64,000 bases of DNA from Thelonectria olida (Eukaryota; Ascomycota; Sordariomycetes; Hypocreales; Nectriaceae), in contig JAGPYM010000055.1 of NCBI GenBank assembly GCA_020736575.1, positions 62,001-126,000 on the forward strand, read 5' to 3'. The position numbers were made by a program, and so were the translations under genes. This document shows positions 1 through 12,210 of this stretch, in pieces. Positions within the stretch are counted from its first letter, which is position 1. Every line of letters begins with the position of its first letter. The notes under the pieces are model-generated. The model had not been told where the DNA came from. It saw only the letters and a list, made by a program, of their open reading frames with translations, and made no database searches.

Positions 1-1136
1 CCCAATCACAACGTATGAAACCTCGGTTCCGGAGCGGGTAGTCAGATACCTACGTGTTTTCGAAGACGAGAACCAGAGGCGTCAAGGTATAGTAACCAAC
101 CCCACCGCCGGGGCTCGCCGACTGACTCCCCTCAGTCCACATTTTGTGCCGCACATATGGCTTTCCTCCAGCTGAAACCCACGAAGAAGATCAAGCCGGG
201 GGACCTCGTTTTTACTCGACGGAGCGGTTGGTATCGGAGCTCCAAGCTCTGGACAGCGCTTATCGTGCAGTGAGAACCCGCGAGAACTGGAAGCAGACTT
301 TTTTGCTGCAAGTTCACCACGCATGTTTGAGGTTCTTTGCCGAATTTCTGGAAAGCCTGGTCCTCCGCGACGGAACAGGCGAAGATGCGGACATGGACCC
401 AGCCTGGGCTGAGCTGCGCCTTTGGAACCTCAGGAAGATCACGAAACACGCGTACGAGTGTCGACGTCTCTCGGAGATGGGCCGCAAGTTGGTAACCACT
501 ACCGAATCTCTGATTGATGTAGTCCGGGCTTCACTTCCAATCTCAGACTCACAACCTCTATCGTCCGAGTTCATGGCCATCGGCGTGGAACTGCAGGGTT
601 GTTGCAGGGAAGTGAAAGAACAGCTGCAGAAACTGTCTGACGGCCTGGAACATGACCTCAAATTCCTCGAGCTCTCTCGGAATGTAAACCAGACCAGAGG
701 CGTTCAGCAGCTCACCCTCCTCGCCACTGTTTTCCTACCCTTGTCGCTCGCTGCTGGGGTCCTTAGCATGCAAACTCGGTTCAAGGACCTTGGCACCTTA
801 CTCTACGACTTTTTTGGGGTCGTGGTACTTCTCGGTGCGATTGTTCTCATTATTATCATTGGAATGACTGCGATTGCCATTTTGAGAGACCAAGAGAGCA
901 GGATTCTAGAGAACAAATTTTACAGGGAAAGCATTCGGGGCAAGTTAATCTTCTTACTAACCCTAGGCCTCTTATGTTATGGAAGCCTGATTCTCTCCTC
1001 GTTTCTAGTTGGACTGTTTCGAGATGTATCTCTCGGTGCCAAGATTCTAGGCTACGGGAGCGCGGCAGCATTTGGGCTTGTATTGATGTCTATTTCATCA
1101 CTGTCTTTCCTTATTTTTATCATAGCCCACTGTTGA
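1..1136 (+). CDS. CorA-like membrane protein, 5' end outside window
   Basis: The reading frame is open from base 2 and joins through an intron at 87-135 (GTATAG donor, CTGAC branch, CAG acceptor) to the exon 136-1136. The start codon lies left of the window. The C-terminal third has four hydrophobic segments. The first follows a helix-rich region and contains LTLLATVFLPLSLAAGVLSM, the arrangement found in fungal proteins annotated as CorA-like Mg2+ transporters. The GMN selectivity motif of true CorA is absent at the expected place (SMQTRF follows), so metal transport is doubtful. Protein ends in a short lumenal or cytosolic tail (HC). Role unknown. Confidence 0.7.
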
Positions 1137-1812
1137 TACGGTGCCGGTCGATAGCCAGAGCAGAGCAAATCTCTGAGTCTTAACTCAAACATTGAGAAAG
1201 ACTCACTTTAAGCTGAACATGGTCGAGCCGAATCTTACAGCAGACCAGCAGGCCCGACGATAATATTGCAGTCATCCCCCCCTGTTCTTGGTGCATTGGA
1301 ACGTCATCGTAGTGACAGGGCGACATTCCACATACAGGTAGACCTTTTCGACTATAATCGAGTGTCGTGTCTGCCCTAGCTTCACCTCGAGCAAGGTCCA
1401 AGATCCATGTAATTATGCTTCCCAGCATCTACACCCTCCCATACCTAGTCTAAGTTACATTGTCGGTTGGTCTGCCCGAATTCCGGCGATCGTCGCTCAT
1501 TATTTCTCGATTCTTCTGTTTCAACTCGTATCGCGGATGCACATCGGCCAATTTCCCCCCGCATTCTAATCTTGAACCGCGCATAATGTTCCTTTTACCC
1601 GCCAAAGCGCTATTTCAAGGTCGTCCCGACTGGACGGCTAAAGTGCCTTGTCAGACTTGGGAATATGCAGGCCTACAGGTCTCTGCCTCGGTACGCTTCT
1701 TGAATAGTAAGTAGGAGGAGGATCAGTGTGGAGAGTGGTGTCGTGCTCTGTTTTTTCATTCGGCTCGCCAACAATCACAGCTCGCAGCCTCGCTCCATAC
1801 CACAAGGCAACC
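1137..1812. other. intergenic, no gene seen
   Basis: Only short overlapping frames without family resemblance. It probably holds the 3' end of the CorA-like gene and the former promoter of the transporter relic that follows. Confidence 0.5.
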
Positions 1813-2110
1813 ATGGGCTTCTTATCTCCCCAGAAAGAAAAAGGAATCTCCGACGCTGTCCCCACAGACATAGTCGCGAGAGATACTGTTCCTTGGTACA
1901 AGAAGCCTAATCTCCGTATCCTGTGTCCCCTCCTCTTCCCCAAGTGCATCGTGTTGAGTTGACTTCTGGGTAATTATGATGAAATACCCCCTTACATTGT
2001 TCCAATCAATGAATTAACGCGTTCAGATTCAATTCTCAGTTAATAAATGCTCTCCAGCTTTCGGACTACTGGAAGGAGTGAAACTTGTTCCTCAACTAGG
2101 TATTATGACA
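1813..2110 (+). pseudogene. relic of an MFS sugar transporter N-terminus
   Basis: The ATG at 1813 opens a frame with VPWYKKPNLR followed by a LLFPKCI stretch, the usual start of fungal hexose/sugar transporters. The frame then meets TGA. One base shifted, the next codons read TSG and run into a GTAATT donor, and after a plausible intron NALQLSDYWKE is readable near 2049-2081 before more stops. So at least one frameshift and several stops separate short recognisable pieces, and no transmembrane body follows. The family assignment rests on the N-terminal motif alone. Confidence 0.5.
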
Positions 2111-2479
2111 CCCTCTTCAATGTGTCCTACTTCGTTAGTATGCATACTTGACTCTTCACCGACTTATGCGAACTCGGGTATTATTAGCGGGAGCGGATCA
2201 TGCGATATCGAGAAACAGGCAAGTTGCGATGGGCTACTACTCTGGTGCTTATATTCTGTCGACAGACAAGCGCCACGGGAGGCATCAGACTCAAGTTGTG
2301 TCAGATCACCTTCTTTTTAAAGTGAGCAGTCAGGAACACGGTTATTTGTTCGTGCTAGATGGGAAGATGATGAGAAGTTACTATGCTTTATGGCTTTTTC
2401 TCCAAGCATTTACTATGACTGTTCGCATCTACATGGACGCGCTGTTCATGAATTGGACCGAGAGGGAATAGTTTCCCAC
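2111..2479. other. no intact gene; possible continuation of the relic
   Basis: A 107-codon plus-strand frame (2148-2471) has no recognisable domain. It may be further decayed transporter sequence, or noise. Confidence 0.3.
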
Positions 2480-3828
2480 CTAAGACGCCAGCGGCGTGAC
2501 AGGTCTCCGCGGAATGCCCTTTAGTATCTCCTTTCCTTCATTATAATCGTCGATCCTATCATCTTGATCCCACAGAGCGGCCAGGACTTGCCTCTCCCCC
2601 TCCCACGGGGATCGAGAATGCATTACCGCATAGTTCTAGACAAAAGGTCAATTGACGCACTAAGTTGCCATAATGTGGAAGACCTTACATCAAGCAAAAC
2701 GAGATCACCTTGTTCCCATTTCACGAGGACTTGATTCGATTCAGCGATGGAGAGGGCAAGATCCAGCCACTCTCTTTCGATGTTTTCGCCGTCACCGTAC
2801 TGCGGAGGAGGATGGTACGAGTCATCATCGCCCCTAAATGGAGGCTCTGTTGCCCCGTGGTGAGTACTGCGACCCCAAGCGCTGGTGACATTCCCGAACC
2901 ACGTCGGCAGGCCGGTATCCTTGTGGATTCTAATCACTACACGCCGTTTCAGCTCGCTGGTACGCTGGCAGCCAAGGAGAAACTTACATGGAGTGGTATG
3001 TGTCACGGTCAAGCTTCCGTCCTCATTCCATTCGAACACGTTGCTGTGTCGTTCTACCTCTTCCTCAATCTTGTGCCTGGCCACGCTTTCACCATCTGTT
3101 GGCAGTACGTGCTGACCGTACGCACCAAACACACTGGTTCCGGTAGTGGACACGACATTTTCCCTGCCATATCGATAGACGTAGCGAATACCCTTCTTCA
3201 ATACTTTGGCGTAAAACTGTGGCGCTTGCCGCTTGATCTCGGCCGCGAGTTGGATGCTCGAGTTGATAGGCGTTTCACCACCTGGGCGTTTGTTAGCTCA
3301 ATTTCAAATAGACATTGTTTCGGTGCTTACCCGACTTTGCTGGAACAATGGCCGAGAAGGTCAACCACGCAGGGTTGATGGTCGACCAACCATACTCATT
3401 GTGCGGCCATATGGGTAGATCTGGAGGCCTGAGCAGAAACGTTTAGCCAATACAGACCAAGTCTCTGGCGTAACTTACCCTTCGTTCGCGGTTTTGACAT
3501 TTTTGGCCAAGACTGTTCTCACTGGTGGCCTTCCCACTTCTTCATGCGCCCTGAAGCCAAACGCATGTGCAAGTCGACTGTAGTCTTCAGGGCTTGTGAT
3601 GGGAAGCCCGCGGATCAAGACCGCGCCGCCGTGCCGTCTCACAAGATCAAAGATTCCCCCCGACGTCGATAGCTCCTCCAAAGCCTTGACGTAATCATCA
3701 AGGGATGCATGGAGGGAAGACACCGCCCTCAAGGCCAGCGGAAATGGGGCATTCCACTCGAACCCCAGATCGCCCGTGTTTTGCTGACCGGCAAAGTCAA
3801 ACTCCTCAAACGTAACCGAGGACCCCAT
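2480..3828 (-). CDS. TauD/TfdA-type Fe(II)/2-oxoglutarate dioxygenase
   Basis: Four exons on the minus strand: 3828-3479, 3428-3331, 3281-2689 and 2635-2480 (introns of 50, 49 and 53 bp with GTAAG donors). They join in frame to 398 aa. The family fold is clear. PHNEYGW gives the proximal iron ligands (about H126 and E128), GGETPI follows, and the distal histidine is in NYAVMHSRSPW (about H353), with a downstream Arg for 2-oxoglutarate. Members hydroxylate small substrates such as sulfonates or amino-acid derivatives; the substrate here cannot be read from sequence. The long, well-conserved stretch around KKGIRYVYRYG is typical of the fungal group. It is divergent from the UNC93-like gene across about 420 bp. 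No defect seen. Confidence 0.88.
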
Positions 3829-4247
3829 ATTGTTTGAAACGACTTTCTTGTCAGATTACTCTCGTGCCATAAAGTGCGCACTTTGGACAGTTGAGGATGC
3901 TTATCAACTCGCCAAGGCTGGTGGAGACGAAGCGTGATGGGCACATGCGATGGCGTGCGTGCTTGAGATTCTCCAGGCCGAACGGGATAACATGTTTTTG
4001 TCATTCAGAGATATAGTTACGAAGCCTCGAAGGATGGAGCTCTCCACAAATATGCGGCCGATGCAGGGGCATCATTCCCGGCATCAATGTTCGATTTGAT
4101 GAGAACGAGAGAATCGTCTAATAGAATCCTTGCATGGCGTAGAGGTTCGTCTTGGCATTGCCATCGTTGTTATAACATGGCTCGCTTGTTTAATTCTCAT
4201 AGCTCTCGGTGCATTCACGAACAAGTCAATCTCAAATCTCAACATTC
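3829..4247. promoter_or_regulatory. divergent promoter region
   Basis: About 420 bp between the start codons of the dioxygenase (minus) and the UNC93-like transporter (plus). No convincing operator motif was identified. The shared space would allow co-regulation of the pair. Confidence 0.45.
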
Positions 4248-5839
4248 ATGTCCACCATGAAATCCTCTAGCGGCGACGCAAAGCTAACAGAACCAACCCA
4301 GGTCAACGTCGAAGATGGTAGCGATCTTGAACATGATCCAAAATATCACTGGTTCAGAGGTGTCTTCTTTCAGGCCACCGTTGTGGGAATCGCTGCGTTT
4401 GCAGCTCCGGGATTATGGAATGCAATGAACTCAGTGGGGGCTGGAGGACAGCAGACGCCCTTTCTGGTAATGTGAGACCATTCCTGACCCCATTAACGTG
4501 GACGGTGCAGCTGACTTGCCGGATGAAAGGGCGGGCAACGCACTGCTGTTTTCCTTGATGACAGTGACTTGTCTCTCGGGGAGTATCGTCGCAAACAGAT
4601 TCGGCCTGAAGAACACATTGATATTTGGGACGTCTGGCTTCGTTCTCTACTCGGCAGCACTGTATACCAACAACAGATATGGGACTGAATGGTTCATTTA
4701 CGTGGGTTCGGCCGCCTGCGGCATCACTGCTGGCCTCTTCTGGGCAGCCGAAGGTGCCATCATGCTCAGCTATCCAGAGCCCAAGAATAGAGGAAAGTAC
4801 CTCGCATATTGGCTCTGTTATCGGAACAGTGGAGGCATCCTGGGAGGGATCATCAACCTGGCGTTTAACGTTCACGGCAAAAGGACTGGAAAGCTGGACT
4901 GGAGAACGTACATCGTCTTCGTTGTTCTTCGTAAGTATGCATTCTCTGCCCAATGACAGCTGCTTACACTGTAAACAGAGTGCCTGGGGCCTGCCTTGTC
5001 CTTTCTTCTTTCACCACCGGAGAAAGTTCGTCGACGAAATGGGACACGCGTGCAGTTAACCAAACGCCTCTCTGATGTGGAGGAGCTCAAGGCGTTGGGT
5101 CGACTTGCTCGCCGCAAGGAACTTCTATTGTTGTGAGTTAACCAACGATTACTCACTCCATTTCTAGGCATTGACATGATTCCAGGACTCCTTACTTCAT
5201 CTATGTCAACTGGTGTCTGCCATACATTGGCTCATATCTGTCTTTGTACTTTTCTGTCCGGGCTCGGGCCCTCGCCTCGTTAATATCGGCCTTGGCTCAA
5301 ATTGTTGCATCTCTTGCATTGGGCTCATTCCTCGACTGGGCAGGGGTTTCGATCAGGGGGAGAGCCGTGGGCTCCTTTGTCTTCATCATGACTCTGATAG
5401 GCGGGTGTTGGATATGGGGAACGATCATCCAAAGGGAGTATACAGCCAGCCCGCCAGCTTTAGACTGGGCTGATGAAGGATTTGGACGGGGCTGGGCGCT
5501 GTACATTCTATGGCAAGTTAATTGGGTTCTAACATATAATCACGCATATTGGCTCATCCCAAGCCTGGCGAGAGAGCCGGCCGACATTCCCCGACTAACA
5601 AGTTACATTCGGGCGCTTGAGAGCGCCGGACAATGCATTTCCTCCGGCATCAGCTCAACCTCGACGCCTGTGAGTTCCCGTTTAGTTTTCTCGGCAACAT
5701 AATACTGACTAGACTATAGCTCATCACGGCTTTGGGCATCAACTTTGGAATATGGGGAGTGGCGGTCGTACCAGCTTATAGTGTTATTCATAACATTGGA
5801 ACTCGATATGCTGGGATAAAAGAGGCAGAGAACGAATAA
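4248..5839 (+). CDS. UNC93-like major facilitator membrane protein
   Basis: Five exons: 4248-4471, 4530-4930, 4979-5132, 5186-5669 and 5720-5839. All junctions keep frame and give 460 aa. The alternative start at 4257 is three codons later. The protein is strongly hydrophobic with about eleven membrane segments. The order GIAAFAAPGLWNAMNSVGAG, then AEGAIMLSYPEPKNRGKY, then YNHAYWLIPSL is characteristic of fungal UNC93-like (DUF895) proteins. Substrate unknown. The first intron's donor (ATGTGAG at 4472) and acceptor (GAAAG at 4529) were chosen because the more obvious GTAATG/GCAG pair breaks the frame. It is a neighbour of the dioxygenase on the opposite strand, so transport of its substrate or product is possible but unproven. 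Confidence 0.85.
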
Positions 5840-6579
5840 CAGAACGGTATACAGATAGTCCTGTTAGCCATCTTGAGCCCAGGCACGTCACCAGTGCCAT
5901 TGAGAAAAGGTCTGTTGGGACTGGCAATCCAAAGAACTCCGGCGATGATTCCCGTCACGGATCCAGTGAACGGAATCAAACCAGCGATATACGGACGCAT
6001 CAAACCTCCCTTTCATCGCAAACTTATTCTTTGTCACAAAAAAAGAAGTCCGGGGAAGTCATCATTCTAGTCCTGGAGTTAATACTACGAGGACACATCT
6101 GAGTTTACTGCACACACATCGATGGCATAGCTTTGCACCACGAACCTCGCCAAGTCGGCCATAAAACGGAGCGCGGGTAGGGCTGCCGAGGAACTCCGGA
6201 ATTAACCAAGTGCGTCATCTCCAGCCTTTGGGCTAGGACTGCGTTCAGGACTGCGTTCAGGACTGCGTTCAGGACTCGAGGTTGCAACAGCTAACTAGTG
6301 CTGATTTCACCTCGCTCTCGTTCATTTTCCTCAAATTAAATCAGAGCTGGCCAATGGGATCAGAAGTCTATATCCACAAGGAAGGAAATCCTAGTTTGCT
6401 GACGCAAGTCGCAAAGCCTAAGTTGTTGCGATTATTTATTGCATCCAAGTACCAAGCACTCCATGAACAACCCAAGTGCTTATCTAAACCCATCTTATTG
6501 ATTTGTTTTCGTCTGGTTACACTACATCTCCGCTGACTCAAAGTAGAATCGCTTGCACAGCTTCTCCGCGCATTATACA
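5840..6579. other. intergenic between UNC93-like and ABM genes
   Basis: No coding signal beyond short frames. It contains the short tandem repeat listed separately and the promoter of the ABM-fold gene. Confidence 0.5.
6235..6276. repeat. 12-bp tandem repeat, 3.5 copies
   Basis: The unit AGGACTGCGTTC occurs three times in perfect succession, followed by a half unit AGGACT. It lies about 300 bp upstream of the ABM-fold gene. Confidence 0.9.
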
Positions 6580-7029
6580 ATGGCAACTCCGGCAGAGAAC
6601 AGACCTTACTTTTCCGTTTCAACCATCGCGGTCAAGGCAGACAAGATTGACGAGGTAATTATATGCCCCAAGCACTGACAAGATAAAACGAGAACCAATA
6701 ATATGACAGGCATTTGCTTCCTTCCAAGAAATAGCTGAAGAGACAGCAAAGGAGCCCGGAGCAAAAGTCTACCGCTTCTACAAGGTGGAGGGCAAGAACG
6801 AGTTTGTGTGGATAGAAAAGTACGCACCCTGCGACCCAAAGTCTAGAATACCTCGCTAATATTCAATGTTAGGTTTGAAAGCCGTGAGGCGTATACTGCC
6901 CATGTGCAGTCGTCTCATGTTCAGGCCTGGGCCAAGAAGTACATGGGCAGCGATTTGTTCGATGGTACTTTTGAATTTCACCCTCTGAGTGAATCCGGAC
7001 CTGGAGCGGGAGGCTTTGAGCGAAACTGA
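6580..7029 (+). CDS. small ABM-fold (antibiotic biosynthesis monooxygenase-like) protein
   Basis: Exons 6580-6654, 6710-6819 and 6873-7029 (introns of 55 and 53 bp) give 113 aa from the ATG at 6580. The pattern FSVSTIAVKADKIDEA, FQEIAEETAKEPGAKVYRFY, EFVWIEKFES and then HVQSSHVQAWAKKYM matches the one-domain ferredoxin-like ABM/YgiN fold, which works as a dimer. These proteins act on quinones or small aromatics without a tightly bound cofactor, or serve as cyclases. No catalytic residue can be assigned with certainty. No signal peptide. Function inferred from fold only. Confidence 0.75.
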
Positions 7030-7800
7030 AAATGCCAGATAACTCGGAGACGAAACTCGAGCACACCAAATCCATTCCTGTTTCTAGGGCTGAGCTGCTG
7101 CCGCTCTAAGCCAAGTTGGTGCTGAGGTCGGGCTGAGGCGGGAAGAGCTTGGGCTGAGGTCAGGTGCCTGGGCAGGCCCATACTTGGGGTCGCATAGCCC
7201 TGTCAGGGCCCCCGGTTGGACTGTCATACATCGAGGAACCCATATTCTAAGAGACTGCAAAGTGCCATAGTCCTCCGGTCGCAATGGATGAAGAAAGATG
7301 CATGGATCTGCTCGCATGGTTGTTGGTATCAGGTAACCCTAGGAAATCCCATCCCCTTCCATCAACGCCCATGCGTCATATACTACGTGTTGCCTTTATT
7401 AGCAGCGGTAACTACAAGAAAGGATTGATTCGAAATTCGGTGACGGGGCAGATTCCCTCCTTATAGCTCTGGATTCTTCTAGGGGAATAGGCCCTCCCAT
7501 TTTACCTGAGCTGAGTGCACGTCAGCCAAAGACATGTCATCTCCCTATCAACTGCACATTTCACTGGGCCGGAGTAGTCCAAACGGGGCTGAGCGACAGC
7601 CGCGATCTTTGGCGGTGGCTTACATGTAGTTTCTCGCTGAATGGTTGGGCTGGCGCATACTTGTCCAATGACCTTCTCACTTTCTCCCCCTCTAGCCTTG
7701 GGTTTGCCTTTCTCAAGCTAGCCGTTTACCGGTGTAAAGATCTCCCCACGTGCTCTCAACTCACTTCGTCCTATTGCCACTCCCATCCCGTCGTCAAATA
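7030..7800. other. intergenic, G-rich patch, no gene seen
   Basis: Bases around 7085-7170 repeat short GGGCTGAGG-like words. Otherwise nothing recognisable. This stretch separates the convergent ABM and Myb-repeat genes. Confidence 0.4.
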
Positions 7801-10800
7801 TCAAGCATCGCCGTGTGTGACCTCGGGAGTTTTCTTCTTCTCGATGCGAGCCCTCACGGTCCCATATTTTGTTTGCACGGCGAAGACACTGCGGCTCGAA
7901 CCGAATGCGGCATGGAATGCGCTTACAAGGCCTTGTTGTGTAGGGTGTGGCCAGTCCTTGAGGAATCGTTCCTCCTCGGCTGTCCAAGGAGCATGCCTCT
8001 TTGCTGGAACCCCTCCGGCGGTTGCCAGGTTTTTTACCTTTGCGCCGATTGATCTGCTGGGTCGGCCGGTCCCGAACTGTTTCCAGAATCGATCGCACAA
8101 CTCTGCCAGCTCGAGACCCAAGGGTATGGATTCTCTAATGAATTTCTCTTCTTCTTCAGTCTAGGCTTCGGGTGAGCGTTCACATGTAAATCCCTTTACC
8201 ACAGACCTTGCTTGGAAAGCTTTGTACGAGCGTTGAACGCCAAATTTCTCTTTGAACAGCCGAGGAAGCTCTTTCAATGGCGTCTTGCTCTTGCGCAAAG
8301 CTTTCAGATACTCATCTTCCTGATCTGTCCAAGGTTGAGAAGCAGCACTGATAGCCGAAATGTCTAAACCGTGCCCGTGAGCATAGGATCGAATGACCGA
8401 TGTCGATCTATTTTTGGCAAATTTCTGCTGCAATTTGGACGAAACGTCGGCCCAGTTTCCTTCTGTTTGCAGGAGCTCGATCAAATATTCTCGTTCGTCA
8501 GGCGTCCATTTCAGAATCTTCTTCAATGCTGGTTGATCCTTTCTTAGAATACGCACTCGCCCAGCAATTGCAGCCTCCGTACGGTGCAGTCCGAATCTGG
8601 CCTGGAACTTGTTCGTCCGGCTCTCCTTTGTGAGGTTCAGTTCCAGGAGGTAGGTCATGTAATCGTCTTCTTTTGCCTCCCACCTTTTTGAGATGCCCTG
8701 GATGGTCTCGTCGCGCAATGGTGAGTATGGCGGGGGTGAAGGTGGATGAGAAGAACTTGCGACTGAAGCCGGGGGATTGGGTGTTTCTTGTCGTGGTAAC
8801 TGAAATGAAAGGCCTAGTGGGCTAGGGCTTTGAGAGACATCTATCCCACGAGAACAGTCGTCCCCCTGATCGCGGTCGTCTCCGGAACGAGCTGGAGTCG
8901 AAGATAGACCATTTGATATGTGATTAGAGGTGCGAGTCGGATGTCCTGTCTCTTGCAGCTCTCTACCCCCGCGTGACGACAGCTGCACATTTCCAGAGCA
9001 CGTCTGATCCTCGTCTCGTAGCCAATTTCCCGGTTGATACATTGACTTCTCCCAAAGCCAGGCCACTAAAACGCCATAGGCATCACAAAATCCGTCGATA
9101 CCAATACCAGACATACGTTTCTGAATACCCATCTCGACGTATTGCAAGGCCCCTTTGGCCAACAGAAAGTCCCGCACCCATCGTGAGGACAAGTCTGGAT
9201 TCAGAAGAGAGTCTGACTGCTGGACCTGAAAGTTGTATGGGTGTGTTTGACAAGATAGTGCGTTGTCTGCCAAGGCCTCCCATAAAAGCTGGTCAGCAGT
9301 ATGAGCATCTGAAGGCAGAGAACCGGTTTCAATGAACTCCAGCACCCACTCAAAACGTTGCTTTAAACGAGCGAGGTCACCAACCCTCCATTTCTGGTCG
9401 AGCCCGCCGATGTAAAGGACCTCCCAAAACTGTTCGTACGTTGCGTCGACGCTATTGAATGTGCTCTCATGATATTTTCGCATAATGTGCATCAAGATAC
9501 GAAGAGTTGACGATCGGTGTTGGGCTACTTCAGCAGGTGATTCATGTTGAATGGGAATCTTAAGGATCGAGGGGTGTTCCTTCGCCGTATGGGCAGCCCC
9601 AAGAGCAAGCAATTCGTTGGTGAAGGCCAGTGTCTCATGTCGGCTCCAGTCAGACGGCCAAACGTATGATGTCTCTAGCTCCGCTTCGCTATCACCAAGG
9701 CCCTGTACAAGAAGCTTATCTTGTTCTTGGTCTTGCCGATCTTGAGCGTGGTTGGCGGAGGCCGGCTGCCATGATAGAGACTGTCCGCATGCCCCATTTT
9801 CGGATGGCCGGTATGTCCATTGTGGTAGAGGGTGAGAATAACATGAGTCGAAAAGGCGGCGTCTGTGAGTCTTCCACAAATGTTCCAGACGCCCGAGACC
9901 ACCCACAAGAATAAGCTCGGGCGGCACGCCGTCCGCTAACATTTGAGCCCGTGCTCGGTGCCATATCTGAATCAGGCTGTCCGACGACATCCTTGGAATC
10001 GAAACAGAAGTGGAGTCGGGGGGACTGAGACATATGCCTTGCTCAGTAAGTGCCTGTCTTGCATAATGCAAGACGACGTCTACAGTCCGTCGGTGTAGGT
10101 AGAGGGGCGACATGTAGCTCTTCGCCGACAACCGGTCTGGCGGCACCTCTGCCATCGTGTCAGTACAGGAAAAACATATTCTCAAAAGGAAATAAATACC
10201 TTTGACTTGCTCCCAGGCATCTCTTTGGAGTAGTCTTGCCAAGTAACAGCTGAAGAAACTTGTTTGGAAGATAGGATGCTGGTATTCAGAGAAACCCGTG
10301 CGTCTGAGTAATTGGCGAACGTGCCAGGTGGTTTCTAAACCGTCTTCCAGAGCAGGTATGTGATAGAAAAGATCGTTATCGTCCTTGGGATCCCGTACAA
10401 GGCCTTTCTGGTGCAAATGCTGTTTGACGCGATAGATCTCGGTCCAAATGAATCGCCATCGGCTCGCGCGACATGTGACAAGTCCTGAGTCAGGATCTCC
10501 CGCAAGGATTGCGTAAATTGACTTGATGTCAGCTGTCGTCTTGCAGATACTTCGGGCACGAAGTTGCGTCGCCAGATAATCCCACTGGATAGGTGATGCG
10601 TAAAGTGATGGTAAACATGTTGCTCGTTTTGCTCAATGATACATATCAAGCATCCGACGTCTCGTAACGACCAGGTCGTGCTGACAATTGTTGAGCCAAA
10701 TATCTTTGAGATCTGCTTGATGGGCAAGGCTCGATTAAGTCCTTCGAAGGATCTTTGAGGGAGATGCAATGGTCGGAGTGATAATCCGTGTGGTAATCCA

Positions 10801-11135
10801 GAGTGTGGGCCAAAAGCTTTGCCACTTGACTGACTGACAGAATCGATCAGAAAAACGTCAATGGTTTCGACAAGTGTCATCAGATAGACGAAATGTCGTA
10901 AAGCTTCACCCATTCCTGCCCGTGGAAATGGAAAGACGGATAGCAATGCCACCTTCACCTTATCGATTCTAACGTCTGCTAGCCGACGATGTGCGTGCAC
11001 TAGCGCCTGAACTGGCATCTCCTTTTTGACAAAGCTTTTATTCCACTCTGCATCGATCAGGATCAGGAAGTCAAACGTTTCTCGCCTTCCATATTGCTCT
11101 AGATGGCTTACTACTTCCAGATATAGGGGTCTCAA
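7801..11135 (-). CDS. large Myb/SANT-repeat protein with in-frame TAG in repeat 4
   Basis: The main minus-strand frame is open from 10632 to 8164, with a likely in-frame intron at 10199-10149 (51 bp, ACTGAC branch). An upstream frame (11135 to about 10640) encodes FDFLILIDAEWN-type protein sequence and must be joined by another intron. The true start is unresolved; protein-like codons also occur near 11220-11320. The N-terminal 500 residues match no family I know. The C-terminus holds Myb/SANT-like units that start with a Trp: KRWEAKEDD, KWTPDEREY, PWTDQEDEY and PWTAEEERF. A fifth unit, between the third and last, reads TEEEEKFI preceded by TAG (8161-8163) in exactly the Trp slot. The frame stays open another 119 codons, to TGA at 7801. 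Probably a nuclear DNA-binding protein; read-through, editing, a 39-bp intron or pseudogenisation are all possible. Confidence 0.6.
8161..8163 (-). other. in-frame TAG replacing the conserved Trp of Myb repeat 4
   Basis: Codons on both sides continue the same frame and the repeat pattern (x-W-T-x-E-E) predicts TGG here. The change is TGG to TAG, i.e. CCA to CTA on the plus strand. Confidence 0.75.
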
Positions 11136-12210
11136 GAAGACTTTCGTAATTCATATTATCGCAACCGGCAGCTCCCTCGAGGATTTGACTGCAGACTCGC
11201 TCTACTCTGGTAGCCAATCAAGATTCCCTTAGATTACTTAACGTAGTTGAGAGTCTCTGAGCTGTTCCCTTGCTCTTTCGCTAACCAGCTTCACCAAGTT
11301 AAAGTCCTCTAATCGTTCACTTCCAAGCTCTAGCTAGCATAAGAATCACTCATGGGCATTGGAAGCTTGGGGTCTCTTTGTTACGCCTCTTGTATACGCT
11401 TAGCGCATACGATCGATGAGTGAGATCGCCTACAATGAGAACATGAGAGCGGGCTCTCGAGGTGCAACGACTTCGGCGGCGGCACCGATACCATGCGCAA
11501 CTTCAGCCGGCCTTAGATCCTTTTTCGAGCCAAGACTCTCAATGCAGTTTTCAGGTGAAAGGATTATAATGCGGTATAAAGGAAGACCAAAATCGGCTGA
11601 TGAACAGGCGGAACCTTTGAAAATATCCGCACTACCGTTTGCGAGCCAAGCTTCCTTCACCTCAACCACATTACGATATGACATAACCCGATCCGGAGTT
11701 TACCTTGAATGTATTAGCGGCTCATGTATGTTATAGGCGAGATCCTTGACTCGGGTTCAAGATAGGCTTAAAGTTATGCGCCAAGGTACGAGTGCATCTT
11801 AGCCACCATCCGTTCCTTGACCTCGATCGTCAGGTCCCGCGGCTGGCAGACATCGCTTCATGGGAAGAATGCAAGGATGCGGATCTATGTGTGCTGTGTG
11901 TCTGAGCCTCATAGGCCAACTTGCTGGTTAATTTGCCTAAAGTGGGTGGCGGCCGTTGATACTGGAGCCAAATACGAAATGCAGCTGCAGGCTCTGCATG
12001 ATGCATGTCGTATTCAAACGGCGGAGCCATCAGGTCATGGATGTAATGTCTCCGAAGCGGATCGGCAATCTGACCATTATTTCCCTGCCGAACCGCCATG
12101 CTTTTAATTCATATATAAACCCATGATATGTGAATGGGAGCCCGGCTACTACATGTGTAGAATTGTCCTTCCAAAACCCTTGCAACGACTCAACAACGTC
12201 AACAGCAATT
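11136..12210. other. intergenic with possible coding scraps
   Basis: Minus-strand codons at about 11220-11320 (containing LVKLVSERAREQLRDSQ) may be the missing first exon of the Myb-repeat gene. A minus-strand frame at 11430-11684 also looks protein-like (GIGAAAEVVAPREPALMF) but I do not recognise it. A TATATAAA box at about 12111-12118 precedes the secreted-protein gene. Confidence 0.35.

Noticed and set aside
7085..7170. G-rich repeats of GGGCTGAGG as a structured element
   Set aside because: Copies are imperfect and irregularly spaced; no clear quadruplex or repeat array.
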